Assembly: GCA_009779755.1 (NCBI GenBank)
Contig: WRDO01000008.1
Span: 32,761-96,760 of the forward strand
Direction of reading: 5' to 3'
Origin: Defluviitaleaceae bacterium
Lineage (GTDB): Bacteria; Bacillota; Clostridia; Lachnospirales; WQUN01
Length of the DNA: 64,000 nt
Both the position numbers and the translations under genes were made by a program. Below are positions 41,110-49,861 of this stretch, piece after piece. Position 1 is the first letter of the stretch; every line of letters starts with the position of its first letter. The notes under the pieces were generated by a model. It saw only the letters and a program-made list of their open reading frames with translations, had not been told where the DNA came from and did no database searches.

Positions 41110-42915
41110 TTATTTCGCAGCATTCCCGACCAAATAGTGTACATATTTTTTAATGCTTTCCATAAATTTATCAGCCTCCAGTTCCCCGTTGGCGATACGT
41201 GAAAGGCCGCGTTCCCATTTTCCCGTGGTTTCGGGTGAGCGGAGCTCGGGTGGTACGATGTTGATGAGCCGCATCCCTTTTTCGGTGGGGAAAAGGTTCT
41301 TTTTCTTGCGTTCGATATATTTAGAGGCGATGAGTTTTTCTATAATGGCGGCACGGGTGGCGGGTGTGCCCAATCCGGAGGCTTTCATCGCTTCCTTTAA
41401 TAATTCATCCTCTACGAATCGGCCTGCGTTTTCCATCGCGGAAAGGAGGGTTGCTTCCGTGTAGGGTTTGGGAGGTTGGGTCTTTTTGTTTAATACCTTG
41501 GCTTTATCGACGGTTACGGTTTGTCCTTTCATCAATAAGGGTAGGGGAGGGTCGGGATCCTTTTCCTTTTCGTGTGCGTAGAGAACCGTCCAGCCCGCTT
41601 CCTTTTCCGTTTTTCCTTTGGATTCAAAGGATTCGCTTAAGACGTTCGTAATCACGGTCGTCACATCGTATACATGCGCGGGATAAAATACCGCGATGAA
41701 GTTACGTAAAATACGGTCGTATACGGCGCGTTCGTCGGGAGTAAGGGCGGAAAGGGGTTTTTTTGATCCGGTAGGGATGATGGCATGGTGGTCGGTTACC
41801 TTGGCGTCGTTGACGATGCGGTTGTTGATGGGTAGCTCATCCGCGGTCAATAAAGGTGCGGCGAAGGTTTTGTAAGGTTCCTCATTTTGCCTTTGCATGA
41901 CGGCGTGGAGCTTGGGAACCATGTCGTTGCTGAGATAGCGGCTGTCGGTACGCGGGTAGGTGATCATTTTATGTTTTTCGTATAATAACTGCGCTATGCC
42001 CAACGTTTTTTGCGCGGAAAACCCCAGTTTGCGGTTACATTCGCGTTGTAATTCCGTTAGGTCAAACAATTGCGGCGGGGGAACACGCTTTTCTTCGGTA
42101 TTAATGCTTTCGATAATACCGGATTGGTTCCTTACCTTTTTTGCGATGGCCTCGGCTTTTTCCTTTTCGTTAAGGCGGTGTTTATTTTCCTCCGCTTTCG
42201 GGTCGAACCATAATCCCGTATAACTTCGATCGGTTTTATCCGAGCCGTTTGCTTCAATACAGGCTTCAACCTCCCAATATTCCTTGGATACAAAAGCGTC
42301 GATTTCCTGCTGCCGCGTTACCAGCATCGCCAGTGTCGGCGTTTGCACCCTGCCTACGGGGAGTAAATCCTTGTGGCGTAGGGTAAGCGCGCGCGTCGTG
42401 TTTAACCCCACCAGCCAATCCGCTTCCGAACGGCAACGCGCCGATGCGAAGAGATTATCGTATTCGCGGCCGTCCTTCATATTATCCAAACCCTTGCGGA
42501 TGGCCGTATCTGTCAGGCTGGATATCCACAAGCGTTTGACGGGTTTTTTGCATTCGGACCATTGGTATATATAACGGAAGATCAATTCACCTTCGCGCCC
42601 GCTGTCGGTGGCGCATATGACGCGTTCGGTTTCCTTGGCGTTCATGAGCTTTTTAAGCAGCTTTAATTGTTTTCCGGTTCCGTAAAGGGGTTTGATTTTC
42701 ATTTCTTCGGGGATGATGGGTAAATCCGTCATACGCCATTTTTTGAATGCGGGGTTGTAATCATCCGGTTCGGCCAAACCGGTAAGGTGGCCTAGTGCCC
42801 ACGAAATAACGTATCCCTCGCCGGAAATAAAGCCGTCGTTTTCAACCGCGCAACCTAATACGCGTGCGATGTCGCGTGCGACGGAAGGTTTTTCCGTGAT
42901 GATAACGGTATGCAT
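41110..42915 (-). CDS. topB: DNA topoisomerase III (type IA)
   Basis: Type IA topoisomerase of 601 residues that relaxes or decatenates DNA through a covalent tyrosine link. Start set at ATG 42915 with AAGGATGA upstream. Toprim domain MHTVIITEKPSVARDIA and the DSGREGELIF motif; active Tyr in the block KHKMITYPRTDSRYLS. The protein ends soon after KWERGLSRIANGE, so it has no C-terminal zinc-ribbon domains and is shorter than the Bacillus enzyme (about 727). Monocistronic. Confidence 0.95.
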   Translation of the reverse strand: MHTVIITEKPSVARDIARVLGCAVENDGFISGEGYVISWALGHLTGLAEPDDYNPAFKKWRMTDLPIIPEEMKIKPLYGTGKQLKLLKKLMNAKETERVICATDSGREGELIFRYIYQWSECKKPVKRLWISSLTDTAIRKGLDNMKDGREYDNLFASARCRSEADWLVGLNTTRALTLRHKDLLPVGRVQTPTLAMLVTRQQEIDAFVSKEYWEVEACIEANGSDKTDRSYTGLWFDPKAEENKHRLNEKEKAEAIAKKVRNQSGIIESINTEEKRVPPPQLFDLTELQRECNRKLGFSAQKTLGIAQLLYEKHKMITYPRTDSRYLSNDMVPKLHAVMQRQNEEPYKTFAAPLLTADELPINNRIVNDAKVTDHHAIIPTGSKKPLSALTPDERAVYDRILRNFIAVFYPAHVYDVTTVITNVLSESFESKGKTEKEAGWTVLYAHEKEKDPDPPLPLLMKGQTVTVDKAKVLNKKTQPPKPYTEATLLSAMENAGRFVEDELLKEAMKASGLGTPATRAAIIEKLIASKYIERKKKNLFPTEKGMRLINIVPPELRSPETTGKWERGLSRIANGELEADKFMESIKKYVHYLVGNAAK

Positions 42916-42944
42916 GGGGATCATCCTTTACGTGTGATGGGGGC

Positions 42945-42972
42945 AGTATACAGGAATCATACGGAAATCCAA
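42945..42972 (-). promoter_or_regulatory. sigma-A-type promoter for topB
   Basis: Minus strand TTGGAT (plus 42967-42972), a 16-bp spacer and TATACT (plus 42945-42950), about 30 bp before the topB ATG. Confidence 0.65.
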
Positions 42973-43031
42973 GGTTATTATAATTTTATGTGATGTCAGG
43001 TTAAATAAAACATCATTAAAAGAACAATTGT

Positions 43032-43059
43032 TTGACAATTATTTCATTTGTGTTACACT
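43032..43059 (+). promoter_or_regulatory. promoter for the radical-SAM/DNA-metabolism pair
   Basis: TTGACA (43032-43037), a 16-bp spacer and TACACT (43054-43059) with an extended TGT before it. A full consensus -35 makes this one of the better promoters in the window. It is divergent from the topB promoter. Confidence 0.7.
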
Positions 43060-43103
43060 TTCGTTGACTGCGCGAACAAATAATCGTCAACAGAGGAATG
43101 GAT

Positions 43104-44399
43104 ATGGATTTCCAAGAACGCCTAAAAACGTTAACCGAAGGCGCGAAATATGACGTAGCGTGTACCTCCAGCGGCGTAAACCGTAAGGGTAAACGCGGAA
43201 TGATAGGCAGCGCGGACGCTTGCGGTATTTGCCACAGCTTTACCGCCGACGGGCGTTGTATCTCCTTGTTAAAGACGCTTATCAATAACTATTGCGAATA
43301 CGATTGCCAATATTGCGTTAACAGGCGCAGTTCGGACATTCCCCGCGCATCCATGCAACCCCACGAGGTAGCCGATTTGACCATGCAATTCTACCGGCGT
43401 AATTACATCGAGGGGTTGTTCTTAAGTTCGGCGGTAATCAAAAACCCCGACTATACGATGGAAATGCTGATCAAAACGCTCAGCTTACTTCGCGGGGAAT
43501 ATCGTTTTAACGGGTATATCCATGTCAAAGCAATCCCCGGTTCGGATGAAAAGCTGATACAAAAATTAGGTCAGCTTGCCGACCGTATGAGTATCAATAT
43601 CGAGCTGCCATCCGAAAGGAGCTTGACCCACCTCGCACCGGATAAATCAAAGCCGGCGATCATAACCCCCATGAACTACGTAAAAAACGGCATTATCCAA
43701 AATAAAGAGGAAATGAAAAAATTTAAGAACACCGTCGATTTCGTGCCCGCAGGGCAAAGTACGCAGCTCATCGTCGGCGCGACGCCCGAGGCCGACAGCC
43801 GCATCGTTCACCTTGCGCAGGGTTTATATAAAAATTATAAGCTGCGCAGGGTTTTTTATTCCGCATATATCCCCGTAGGCAATGACACGCTGTTACCCGC
43901 CGCACCGATACCCACATTCGATACGGGAACGGGATTGATCCATAAAGAATACGGACCCTTATTACTGCGCGAACATCGCTTGTATCAAGCTGATTTCCTG
44001 TTACGCTTTTACGGTTTTACCGCGGGCGAAATGTTTAAAAACGAAGAGGAAAACCTAAGCCTGCACATCGACCCCAAATGCCACTGGGCGCTTCGCAATT
44101 TGGAAAAATTCCCCGTAGAGGTGAACACGGCGGATTATATGACCCTTCTGCGTGTACCCGGCATCGGGCAAATCTCCGCCGAACGTATCGTAAAAGCGCG
44201 GCGGGTAAGTAAATTGAATTTTGATAATTTGAAAAAAATGGGCATCGTGCTTAAGCGCGCCCGTTATTTCATCACATGCAACGGTAAAATGGCGGAAAAA
44301 ATCAATTTCCAACCGGAATCAATTGAGCTCCGATTGACCGATAACAACGCAGTCGGGCCGTATTCGCAGATGACCCTTTCCGATGTCGCAAGCGCATGA
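43104..44399 (+). CDS. putative DNA modification/repair radical SAM protein
   Basis: Protein of 431 residues; ATG 43104 has AGAGGA six bases upstream (an ATG at 43098 overlaps it). The 4Fe-4S radical-SAM site is Cys64-x3-Cys68-x2-Cys71 (CEYDCQYC). A C-terminal helix-hairpin-helix (LLRVPGIGQISAERIVKARR) indicates DNA binding. This architecture is the radical-SAM family described as putative DNA modification/repair, nearly always next to the partner family found in the next gene. The chemistry is unknown. Confidence 0.9.
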   Translation: MDFQERLKTLTEGAKYDVACTSSGVNRKGKRGMIGSADACGICHSFTADGRCISLLKTLINNYCEYDCQYCVNRRSSDIPRASMQPHEVADLTMQFYRRNYIEGLFLSSAVIKNPDYTMEMLIKTLSLLRGEYRFNGYIHVKAIPGSDEKLIQKLGQLADRMSINIELPSERSLTHLAPDKSKPAIITPMNYVKNGIIQNKEEMKKFKNTVDFVPAGQSTQLIVGATPEADSRIVHLAQGLYKNYKLRRVFYSAYIPVGNDTLLPAAPIPTFDTGTGLIHKEYGPLLLREHRLYQADFLLRFYGFTAGEMFKNEEENLSLHIDPKCHWALRNLEKFPVEVNTADYMTLLRVPGIGQISAERIVKARRVSKLNFDNLKKMGIVLKRARYFITCNGKMAEKINFQPESIELRLTDNNAVGPYSQMTLSDVASA

Positions 44400-45195
44400 T
44401 ACGAAATCAACTTCCGTCCAAACTGAGCGGAAGTTAGTTAAACGCGAGGTTGACATCCTTTTCGACGGTACGTTTGAAGGATTCTTATGCGTTGTATACG
44501 CACTTTATTATGAAGGTATCGTCCCGCTTTCAATCCAAGCCATCGATGAATACCAACCCTCCATCACGCAGGAGGAACAATTTATCATAACGGACAACGA
44601 CCGCGCCCATAAGGTAGAGAAGGCGATCGTCAAAAAGATTTCCCATGATATTGCGCGGCGTGTGGCTTACGCTTTTTTGGCGGATACTACGGACCGTTAC
44701 GTTAATATACTTAATTACATAATATTGGGTTTTAAGGTTGGCCACATGGTGGACAGCCACATGCAACACGATTTCGTCCTGCGTGTGCATAAGTTTGCGC
44801 GGGAGGTGGGCCGCGAAGCGCATAAATTAACGGGCTTTTGCCGCTTCGCGGAAACCGCGCAAGGTATATATTATTGCGCGATCACGCCGGTCCACCATGT
44901 ATTATCCATATTGGCGGAGCATTTCTCCGATCGTATGATCGACCAAAGCTGGATCATCCACGATAAACGGCATAACAAAGCCGTCGTGTATAACGGGTAT
45001 GATTATACGTTCGTGGAGGTTTCCCCCGACAGTGAACCGCCTGTTTTGGCGGGTAACGAGGAATTTATCCAAAATTTGTGGGTGACGTATTTTAATACGC
45101 TCGCCATCGAAGCGAGGAAAAATCCAAAGCTGCACCGTCAAATGCTCCCCATACGGTACAGGGGAAATATGGTGGAGTTTTCCAAACATATTTAA
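44383..45195 (+). CDS. TIGR03915-type putative DNA metabolism protein, partner of the radical SAM gene
   Basis: Protein of 270 residues. The N-terminal strand VDILFDGTFEGFLCVVYALY and the later segment GREAHKLTGFCRF with PVHHVLSILAEHFSDRM match the family annotated as probable DNA metabolism protein that accompanies the HhH radical SAM protein. The start overlaps the upstream gene by 17 nt and the first 20 residues are unlike the family, so an internal start is possible, though no clear ribosome binding site is seen. The two probably act as one DNA-directed enzyme system. Confidence 0.85.
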   Translation: MSQAHDTKSTSVQTERKLVKREVDILFDGTFEGFLCVVYALYYEGIVPLSIQAIDEYQPSITQEEQFIITDNDRAHKVEKAIVKKISHDIARRVAYAFLADTTDRYVNILNYIILGFKVGHMVDSHMQHDFVLRVHKFAREVGREAHKLTGFCRFAETAQGIYYCAITPVHHVLSILAEHFSDRMIDQSWIIHDKRHNKAVVYNGYDYTFVEVSPDSEPPVLAGNEEFIQNLWVTYFNTLAIEARKNPKLHRQMLPIRYRGNMVEFSKHI

Positions 45196-45246
45196 TGCGT
45201 AAACGGACTTTTGCTGTTCTAACGGATTTTCATAATAAATTAACTC

Positions 45247-45275
45247 TTCCTTATCTGATTGTTTTCATATATAAT
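45247..45275 (+). promoter_or_regulatory. possible promoter for the HD-GYP gene
   Basis: A consensus -10 TATAAT lies at 45270-45275 (within TATATAAT), about 40 bp before the ATG at 45313. The -35 at 17 bp spacing is TTCCTT, a poor match, so activation by another factor is possible. Confidence 0.45.
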
Positions 45276-45312
45276 CAGGATGGCGAAATGTTGTACGCAT
45301 GGAGGACCGATT

Positions 45313-46395
45313 ATGTCGCACAGGGTTATAGCGGTAGATGACGTACCGCTCAACTTGGATATATTGGAAGCGATCCTTGATACGGAATACGACCTTACTA
45401 CCGTGACATCGGGTAGGGAGGCATTAGCCCTCATGGCCGAAGAGCAACCCGACTTGGTGCTCTTGGACCTTTCCATGCCTGAAATGGACGGTTTTGAAGT
45501 ATTGCGGCGTATGCGGTCCGATCCCGTGACCGAACACATCCCCGTTATTATTGTCACCGCGGAGATGGATGACTACTCCGAAGAAAAAGGGCTCAATCTC
45601 GGAGCCGTGGATTACATAAGAAAACCGTATAAATCAGATATTATTCGAATTAAAATCCGTAATCATATTGAACTTAAAGCCTATCGCGACGACCTCGAAG
45701 GTATGGTGGAGGAACGGACGCAGCAGTTGACCGCCGCGCACGAAGCCATCATTATGGGTATGTCTTTATTATCCGAATCGCGGGACGGTATCACAGGGGC
45801 GCATCTCGCCCGCATTAAACAACAAACCCAATTACTCACCGGAAAAATAGCGGAAATGTACCCCGAGCTTTTGGATAAAGAAATGGCGGGGCTCATTACG
45901 ATCTATTCCCCCTTACACGATGTAGGTAAGGTAGGTATCCCTGACAGCGTATTGAAAAAATCCGGCGGGCTTACCCGTGAGGAATTTGAATTAATGAAAA
46001 GCCACACATGGGGCGGAGGCGATTTGCTGCGTCAAATGGTGGATTTTTTAATGCCTGAACACAGAGCTCCGCTAAAAGTCGCGATCGACATAGCCGAATG
46101 CCATCACGAACGGTTTGACGGCACGGGTTATCCGGAGGGGATAGCAGGTGCAACGATACCCTTTGCGGCGCGTATCGCGGCATTGCCGGACGTATACGAC
46201 GCGCTTCGCAGCGCGCGCCCGTACAAAAGGGGCTTTTCACACGAGGAAGCATTGGAAACCATCCTTAAGGGCGATGGCCGTACCGAACCTTCGCACTTTG
46301 ATCCCATCGTTTTGGAAGCCTTCAAGGAAGTGCACAACGAAATGGCGGAAGCCTTCGATTCGAACCCCGATCCGTATTTAATCCACAGTAAATAA
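45313..46395 (+). CDS. response regulator with HD-GYP c-di-GMP phosphodiesterase domain
   Basis: Protein of 360 residues from ATG 45313 (GGAGG upstream). Receiver domain about 1-120 with the phospho-acceptor Asp in VLLDLSMPEMDGF and the Lys in YIRKPY; a helical linker with coiled-coil character; HD-GYP domain with LHDVGKVGIPD and HHERFDGTGYPEGI. It should hydrolyse c-di-GMP when phosphorylated, opposing the GGDEF protein at 30107. No histidine kinase is adjacent, so it is an orphan regulator. The xylulokinase gene follows after 27 nt. Confidence 0.93.
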   Translation: MSHRVIAVDDVPLNLDILEAILDTEYDLTTVTSGREALALMAEEQPDLVLLDLSMPEMDGFEVLRRMRSDPVTEHIPVIIVTAEMDDYSEEKGLNLGAVDYIRKPYKSDIIRIKIRNHIELKAYRDDLEGMVEERTQQLTAAHEAIIMGMSLLSESRDGITGAHLARIKQQTQLLTGKIAEMYPELLDKEMAGLITIYSPLHDVGKVGIPDSVLKKSGGLTREEFELMKSHTWGGGDLLRQMVDFLMPEHRAPLKVAIDIAECHHERFDGTGYPEGIAGATIPFAARIAALPDVYDALRSARPYKRGFSHEEALETILKGDGRTEPSHFDPIVLEAFKEVHNEMAEAFDSNPDPYLIHSK

Positions 46396-46422
46396 TAATT
46401 AATCATAAAGGCGTGTGATCAT

Positions 46423-47895
46423 GTGTTGACGGTTGGTGTAGACGTTGGTACTTCCGCGGTAAAATTAATCGTAATGAACGAAACGGGGGAAATCCTACGC
46501 ACGGTGTCGCGGGATTATCCCCTGTATCTGTTTAACGGCGGATGGTCGGAGCAATCACCCGAAGATTGGTGGGAGGCAACCGCTTCCGCACTGCGTGAAG
46601 TTACGGCGGAATATAAGGATATCGCCGCGGTCAGCTTCAGCGGGCAAATGCACGGTCTCGTCGCGCTTGATGGGGATGGAAACGTGCTCCGCAGGGCGAT
46701 ACTATGGAATGACCAAAGGACGCAAGCCGAATGCGATTACCTCAATAACGTGATCGGCCGCGAAACGCTCTTGGAAAACGCGGCCAACATCGCGCTGACG
46801 GGATTTACGTTACCCAAGGTATTATGGATGAAGAATAACGAACCGGAATTGTACGGACGAATAAAAATGGTAATGTTGCCCAAGGATTACATCGCGTACA
46901 AGTTGACGGGCATCGCGGCGACGGATTATTCCGACGCATCGGGGACGTTATTGCTGGATGTAAAGAAACAGGATTGGTCGGACAGGATGTTGGAAATCGC
47001 GGGACTTACCCGAACGCAGGTACCGAAGTTATTTAAGTCTTATGAGACTGTGGGTGCCGTAACCGATAATGCCGCCGAAGAAACGGGGTTATCCGCTTCA
47101 TCGAAAGTCGTAATCGGCGGCGGCGATCAAGCCGTGGGTGCGATCGGTACGGGTACGGTGGAAGAGGGGACATGCTCCGTTTCGTTGGGTACTTCGGGGG
47201 TCTTGTTCGTGGCGATGGACGGTTTTGCGGTGGATACTTCGCCCGCGGCGATACATGCGTTCTGCCATGCCAACGGGCGTTACCATATGATGGGCGTGAC
47301 GTTGGCGGCAGCGGGTTCCTCAAAATGGTGGATCGAGCAAATTTTGAACACGGACGATTATTCGGCCGAGCAGAAAGAAATTAATATTTTGGGGCAGAAT
47401 AAAGTGTATTACTTGCCGTATCTCTCCGGTGAACGTACCCCGCATAACAATCCGTTGGCTCGCGGTGCGTTCGTGGGGATGAGCATGAGTACTTCCCGAG
47501 CCGAAATGACGCAGGCCATGCTGGAAGGTGTTGCGTTTAGCCTGCGTGATATCCTCACGCGGATTCGTGCGCTGGGTAAAGAGGTTTCGGCGGCGCGTAT
47601 CATCGGCGGCGGGGCGAAGAGCCCGTTGTGGTGCCAAATCGTAGCTGATGTGCTTAACGTAAAGGTACAAAAAATCCATTCCGGCGAAGGCCCCGCATTG
47701 GGTGCGGCGATACTTGCCATGGTGGGTGCGGGCGCGTACGCAACCGTGGAGGAAGCCTGCGCAAAAATAATCAAAACGACCGAGACCTTCATTCCGAATG
47801 CGAAAATCGCCGCGGAGTATGACAAACACTACGGGATTTATACGCATTTATACGAAACGTTAAAAGAAACATATACAAGGATTTTCGAGGTATAG
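46423..47895 (+). CDS. xylB: xylulokinase (FGGY family)
   Basis: Sugar kinase of 490 residues starting at GTG with AAAGGCG nine bases upstream. N-terminal phosphate loop VGVDVGTSAVKLIV, catalytic-site SFSGQMHGLVALD and ILWNDQRT, and the C-terminal ATP block RIIGGGAKSPLWCQIVADV are those of XylB. It phosphorylates D-xylulose to the 5-phosphate. No xylose isomerase or transporter is adjacent, so it is unlinked from a dedicated xylose operon. ftsH starts 1 nt after its stop. Confidence 0.93.
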   Translation: MLTVGVDVGTSAVKLIVMNETGEILRTVSRDYPLYLFNGGWSEQSPEDWWEATASALREVTAEYKDIAAVSFSGQMHGLVALDGDGNVLRRAILWNDQRTQAECDYLNNVIGRETLLENAANIALTGFTLPKVLWMKNNEPELYGRIKMVMLPKDYIAYKLTGIAATDYSDASGTLLLDVKKQDWSDRMLEIAGLTRTQVPKLFKSYETVGAVTDNAAEETGLSASSKVVIGGGDQAVGAIGTGTVEEGTCSVSLGTSGVLFVAMDGFAVDTSPAAIHAFCHANGRYHMMGVTLAAAGSSKWWIEQILNTDDYSAEQKEINILGQNKVYYLPYLSGERTPHNNPLARGAFVGMSMSTSRAEMTQAMLEGVAFSLRDILTRIRALGKEVSAARIIGGGAKSPLWCQIVADVLNVKVQKIHSGEGPALGAAILAMVGAGAYATVEEACAKIIKTTETFIPNAKIAAEYDKHYGIYTHLYETLKETYTRIFEV

Positions 47896-47896
47896 G

Positions 47897-49861
47897 ATGA
47901 ACGATAACAAACGTAAAGACCCGAAAGGTCCGCCGCCACCCCCTCCGCGTATGCCGGGCGGCATCATGATGACGGTGTTGATTATCGCGACCATTGTCAT
48001 CGTGTTGCAATTGATATTCGGCGCGTTAACGGGTGACCGAACCGAACGGATACAATACAGCGAGTTCTTGGAAAAGTTGGAAGCGGGTGAGGTTTCACAC
48101 GTGGAGGTACAGCCCGACCGTTTGATTATAACGTTGGCCGGACCGGAAGCGGACGAAATCGAAGTTGTTGAAGCAACCCCGGCACCCAGCCCCGTCGGCA
48201 ATTTTTTTGACCGTGCCATGGGCGGTATGATGACACGCCAAGCCGAACAGGCAACGGCACGGCCAACGGTCGTATACACGGGGCGTATGCCCGACCCCGA
48301 ATTATTGGCGCGTTTGCAAAACCAAGGCGTGGAGCATAACGCGTCGATCCAAACGGTCAATTATTTTTGGATGATCCTGCAATTCCTGCTGCCTTTCTTA
48401 TTGATCTTCGGCTTCTTTATGCTGATACGCCGCTCCATGAGCGGCATGATGGGTGGCCGCGGCGGGATTATGGGTATCGGCCAATCCAACGCGAAGGTTT
48501 ATATGGAGAAGAAAACGGGCGTAACCTTCAACGATGTCGCCGGGCAGGAAGAAGCGAAGGAAAGCCTGACGGAAATCGTGGATTTCCTGCATAATCCCGA
48601 TAAATACGCAGAAATCGGCGCATTGCAACCCAAGGGCGCGTTACTTGTGGGCCCGCCGGGTACGGGTAAAACCCTCATGGCCAAAGCCGTGGCGGGTGAA
48701 GCCAGCGTCGTGTTCTTTTCACTGTCGGGGTCGGATTTCGTGGAGATGTTTGTAGGTGTGGGTGCGTCGCGCGTGCGGGATTTATTCAAACAAGCCGCGC
48801 AGCAAGCGCCCGCGATTATCTTTATAGACGAAATCGACGCCATCGGTAAGAGCCGCGACAACCAATTAAATTCCAACGACGAAAGGGAGCAAACCCTTAA
48901 CCAATTGCTGGCGGAAATGGACGGATTCGATTCATCAAAGGGTGTCGTGATATTGGGCGCGACGAATCGGCCGGAAATATTGGACAAAGCATTATTACGT
49001 CCCGGGCGTTTCGACAGACGCATTAACGTGGAGCTGCCCGACTTAAAGGGCCGTATCGATATCCTAAAAGTCCACGCGAAAAAAGTAAAAATGAACCCCG
49101 CCGTGGACCTCGACCGCATCGCGAAAATTACTCCGGGTGCCGCCGGAGCCGACCTTGCCAACATGATTAATGAAGCGGCCCTGCACGCCGTACGTATGAA
49201 CCGTAAAGAGGTCCATCAAGAGGACCTGATGGAAGCCGTCGAGGTCGTCATCGCCGGTAAGGAAAAGAAGGACCGCATCATGTCCGAACGGGAGAAACGC
49301 ATCGTGGCGTACCACGAGGTGGGCCACGCTTTAATCAGCGCGTTGCAAAAAGACGCGAAGCCCGTGGAAAAAATCACGATCATCCCGCGTACCAAGGGTT
49401 CGCTGGGTTACGTGTTACAAACGCAGGAAGAGGAACGCTTCATGTCCACGCGTGAGCAGATGCTGGCGGAAATAACCGTATCGATGGGCGGGCGCGCCGC
49501 GGAGGACGTCGTATTCAAATTGCAAACAACGGGGGCCGCCAGCGATATCGAAAAAGCAACCCGCATGGCGCGCTCCATGGTCAGCATGTACGGCATGTCG
49601 GAAAAGTTCGGCATGATGAGCCTGGAGAGCGGCGGCAACCGCTACCTCGACGGGCGTCCCGTATTGCAAGTGAGCGACGCAACCGGCGCGGAGCTGGATA
49701 AAGAAGTCAGCAAGATTTTACAAGAATGTTACCAAAAAGCCGTGGATATGCTAAGGATAAACGAAGGGAAAATGAAGGAAATCGCCGAGCATTTGTTTAA
49801 TAAAGAAACGATGACAGGCGATGAGTTTATGGAGTTGTATAAATCGGACAGGTACGAATAA
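47897..49861 (+). CDS. ftsH: ATP-dependent zinc metalloprotease FtsH
   Basis: Membrane-anchored AAA+ protease of 654 residues that degrades membrane and short-lived proteins. A Pro-rich start (GPPPPPPRMPGG), helices at about 24-44 and 155-178 with an outside domain between them, AAA domain with GPPGTGKT near 252-259 and the second region of homology, then the peptidase site HEVGH at 473-477 (Val in place of the common Ala). It ends TAA immediately followed by the ATG of a MutS-like gene. Confidence 0.97.
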   Translation: MNDNKRKDPKGPPPPPPRMPGGIMMTVLIIATIVIVLQLIFGALTGDRTERIQYSEFLEKLEAGEVSHVEVQPDRLIITLAGPEADEIEVVEATPAPSPVGNFFDRAMGGMMTRQAEQATARPTVVYTGRMPDPELLARLQNQGVEHNASIQTVNYFWMILQFLLPFLLIFGFFMLIRRSMSGMMGGRGGIMGIGQSNAKVYMEKKTGVTFNDVAGQEEAKESLTEIVDFLHNPDKYAEIGALQPKGALLVGPPGTGKTLMAKAVAGEASVVFFSLSGSDFVEMFVGVGASRVRDLFKQAAQQAPAIIFIDEIDAIGKSRDNQLNSNDEREQTLNQLLAEMDGFDSSKGVVILGATNRPEILDKALLRPGRFDRRINVELPDLKGRIDILKVHAKKVKMNPAVDLDRIAKITPGAAGADLANMINEAALHAVRMNRKEVHQEDLMEAVEVVIAGKEKKDRIMSEREKRIVAYHEVGHALISALQKDAKPVEKITIIPRTKGSLGYVLQTQEEERFMSTREQMLAEITVSMGGRAAEDVVFKLQTTGAASDIEKATRMARSMVSMYGMSEKFGMMSLESGGNRYLDGRPVLQVSDATGAELDKEVSKILQECYQKAVDMLRINEGKMKEIAEHLFNKETMTGDEFMELYKSDRYE

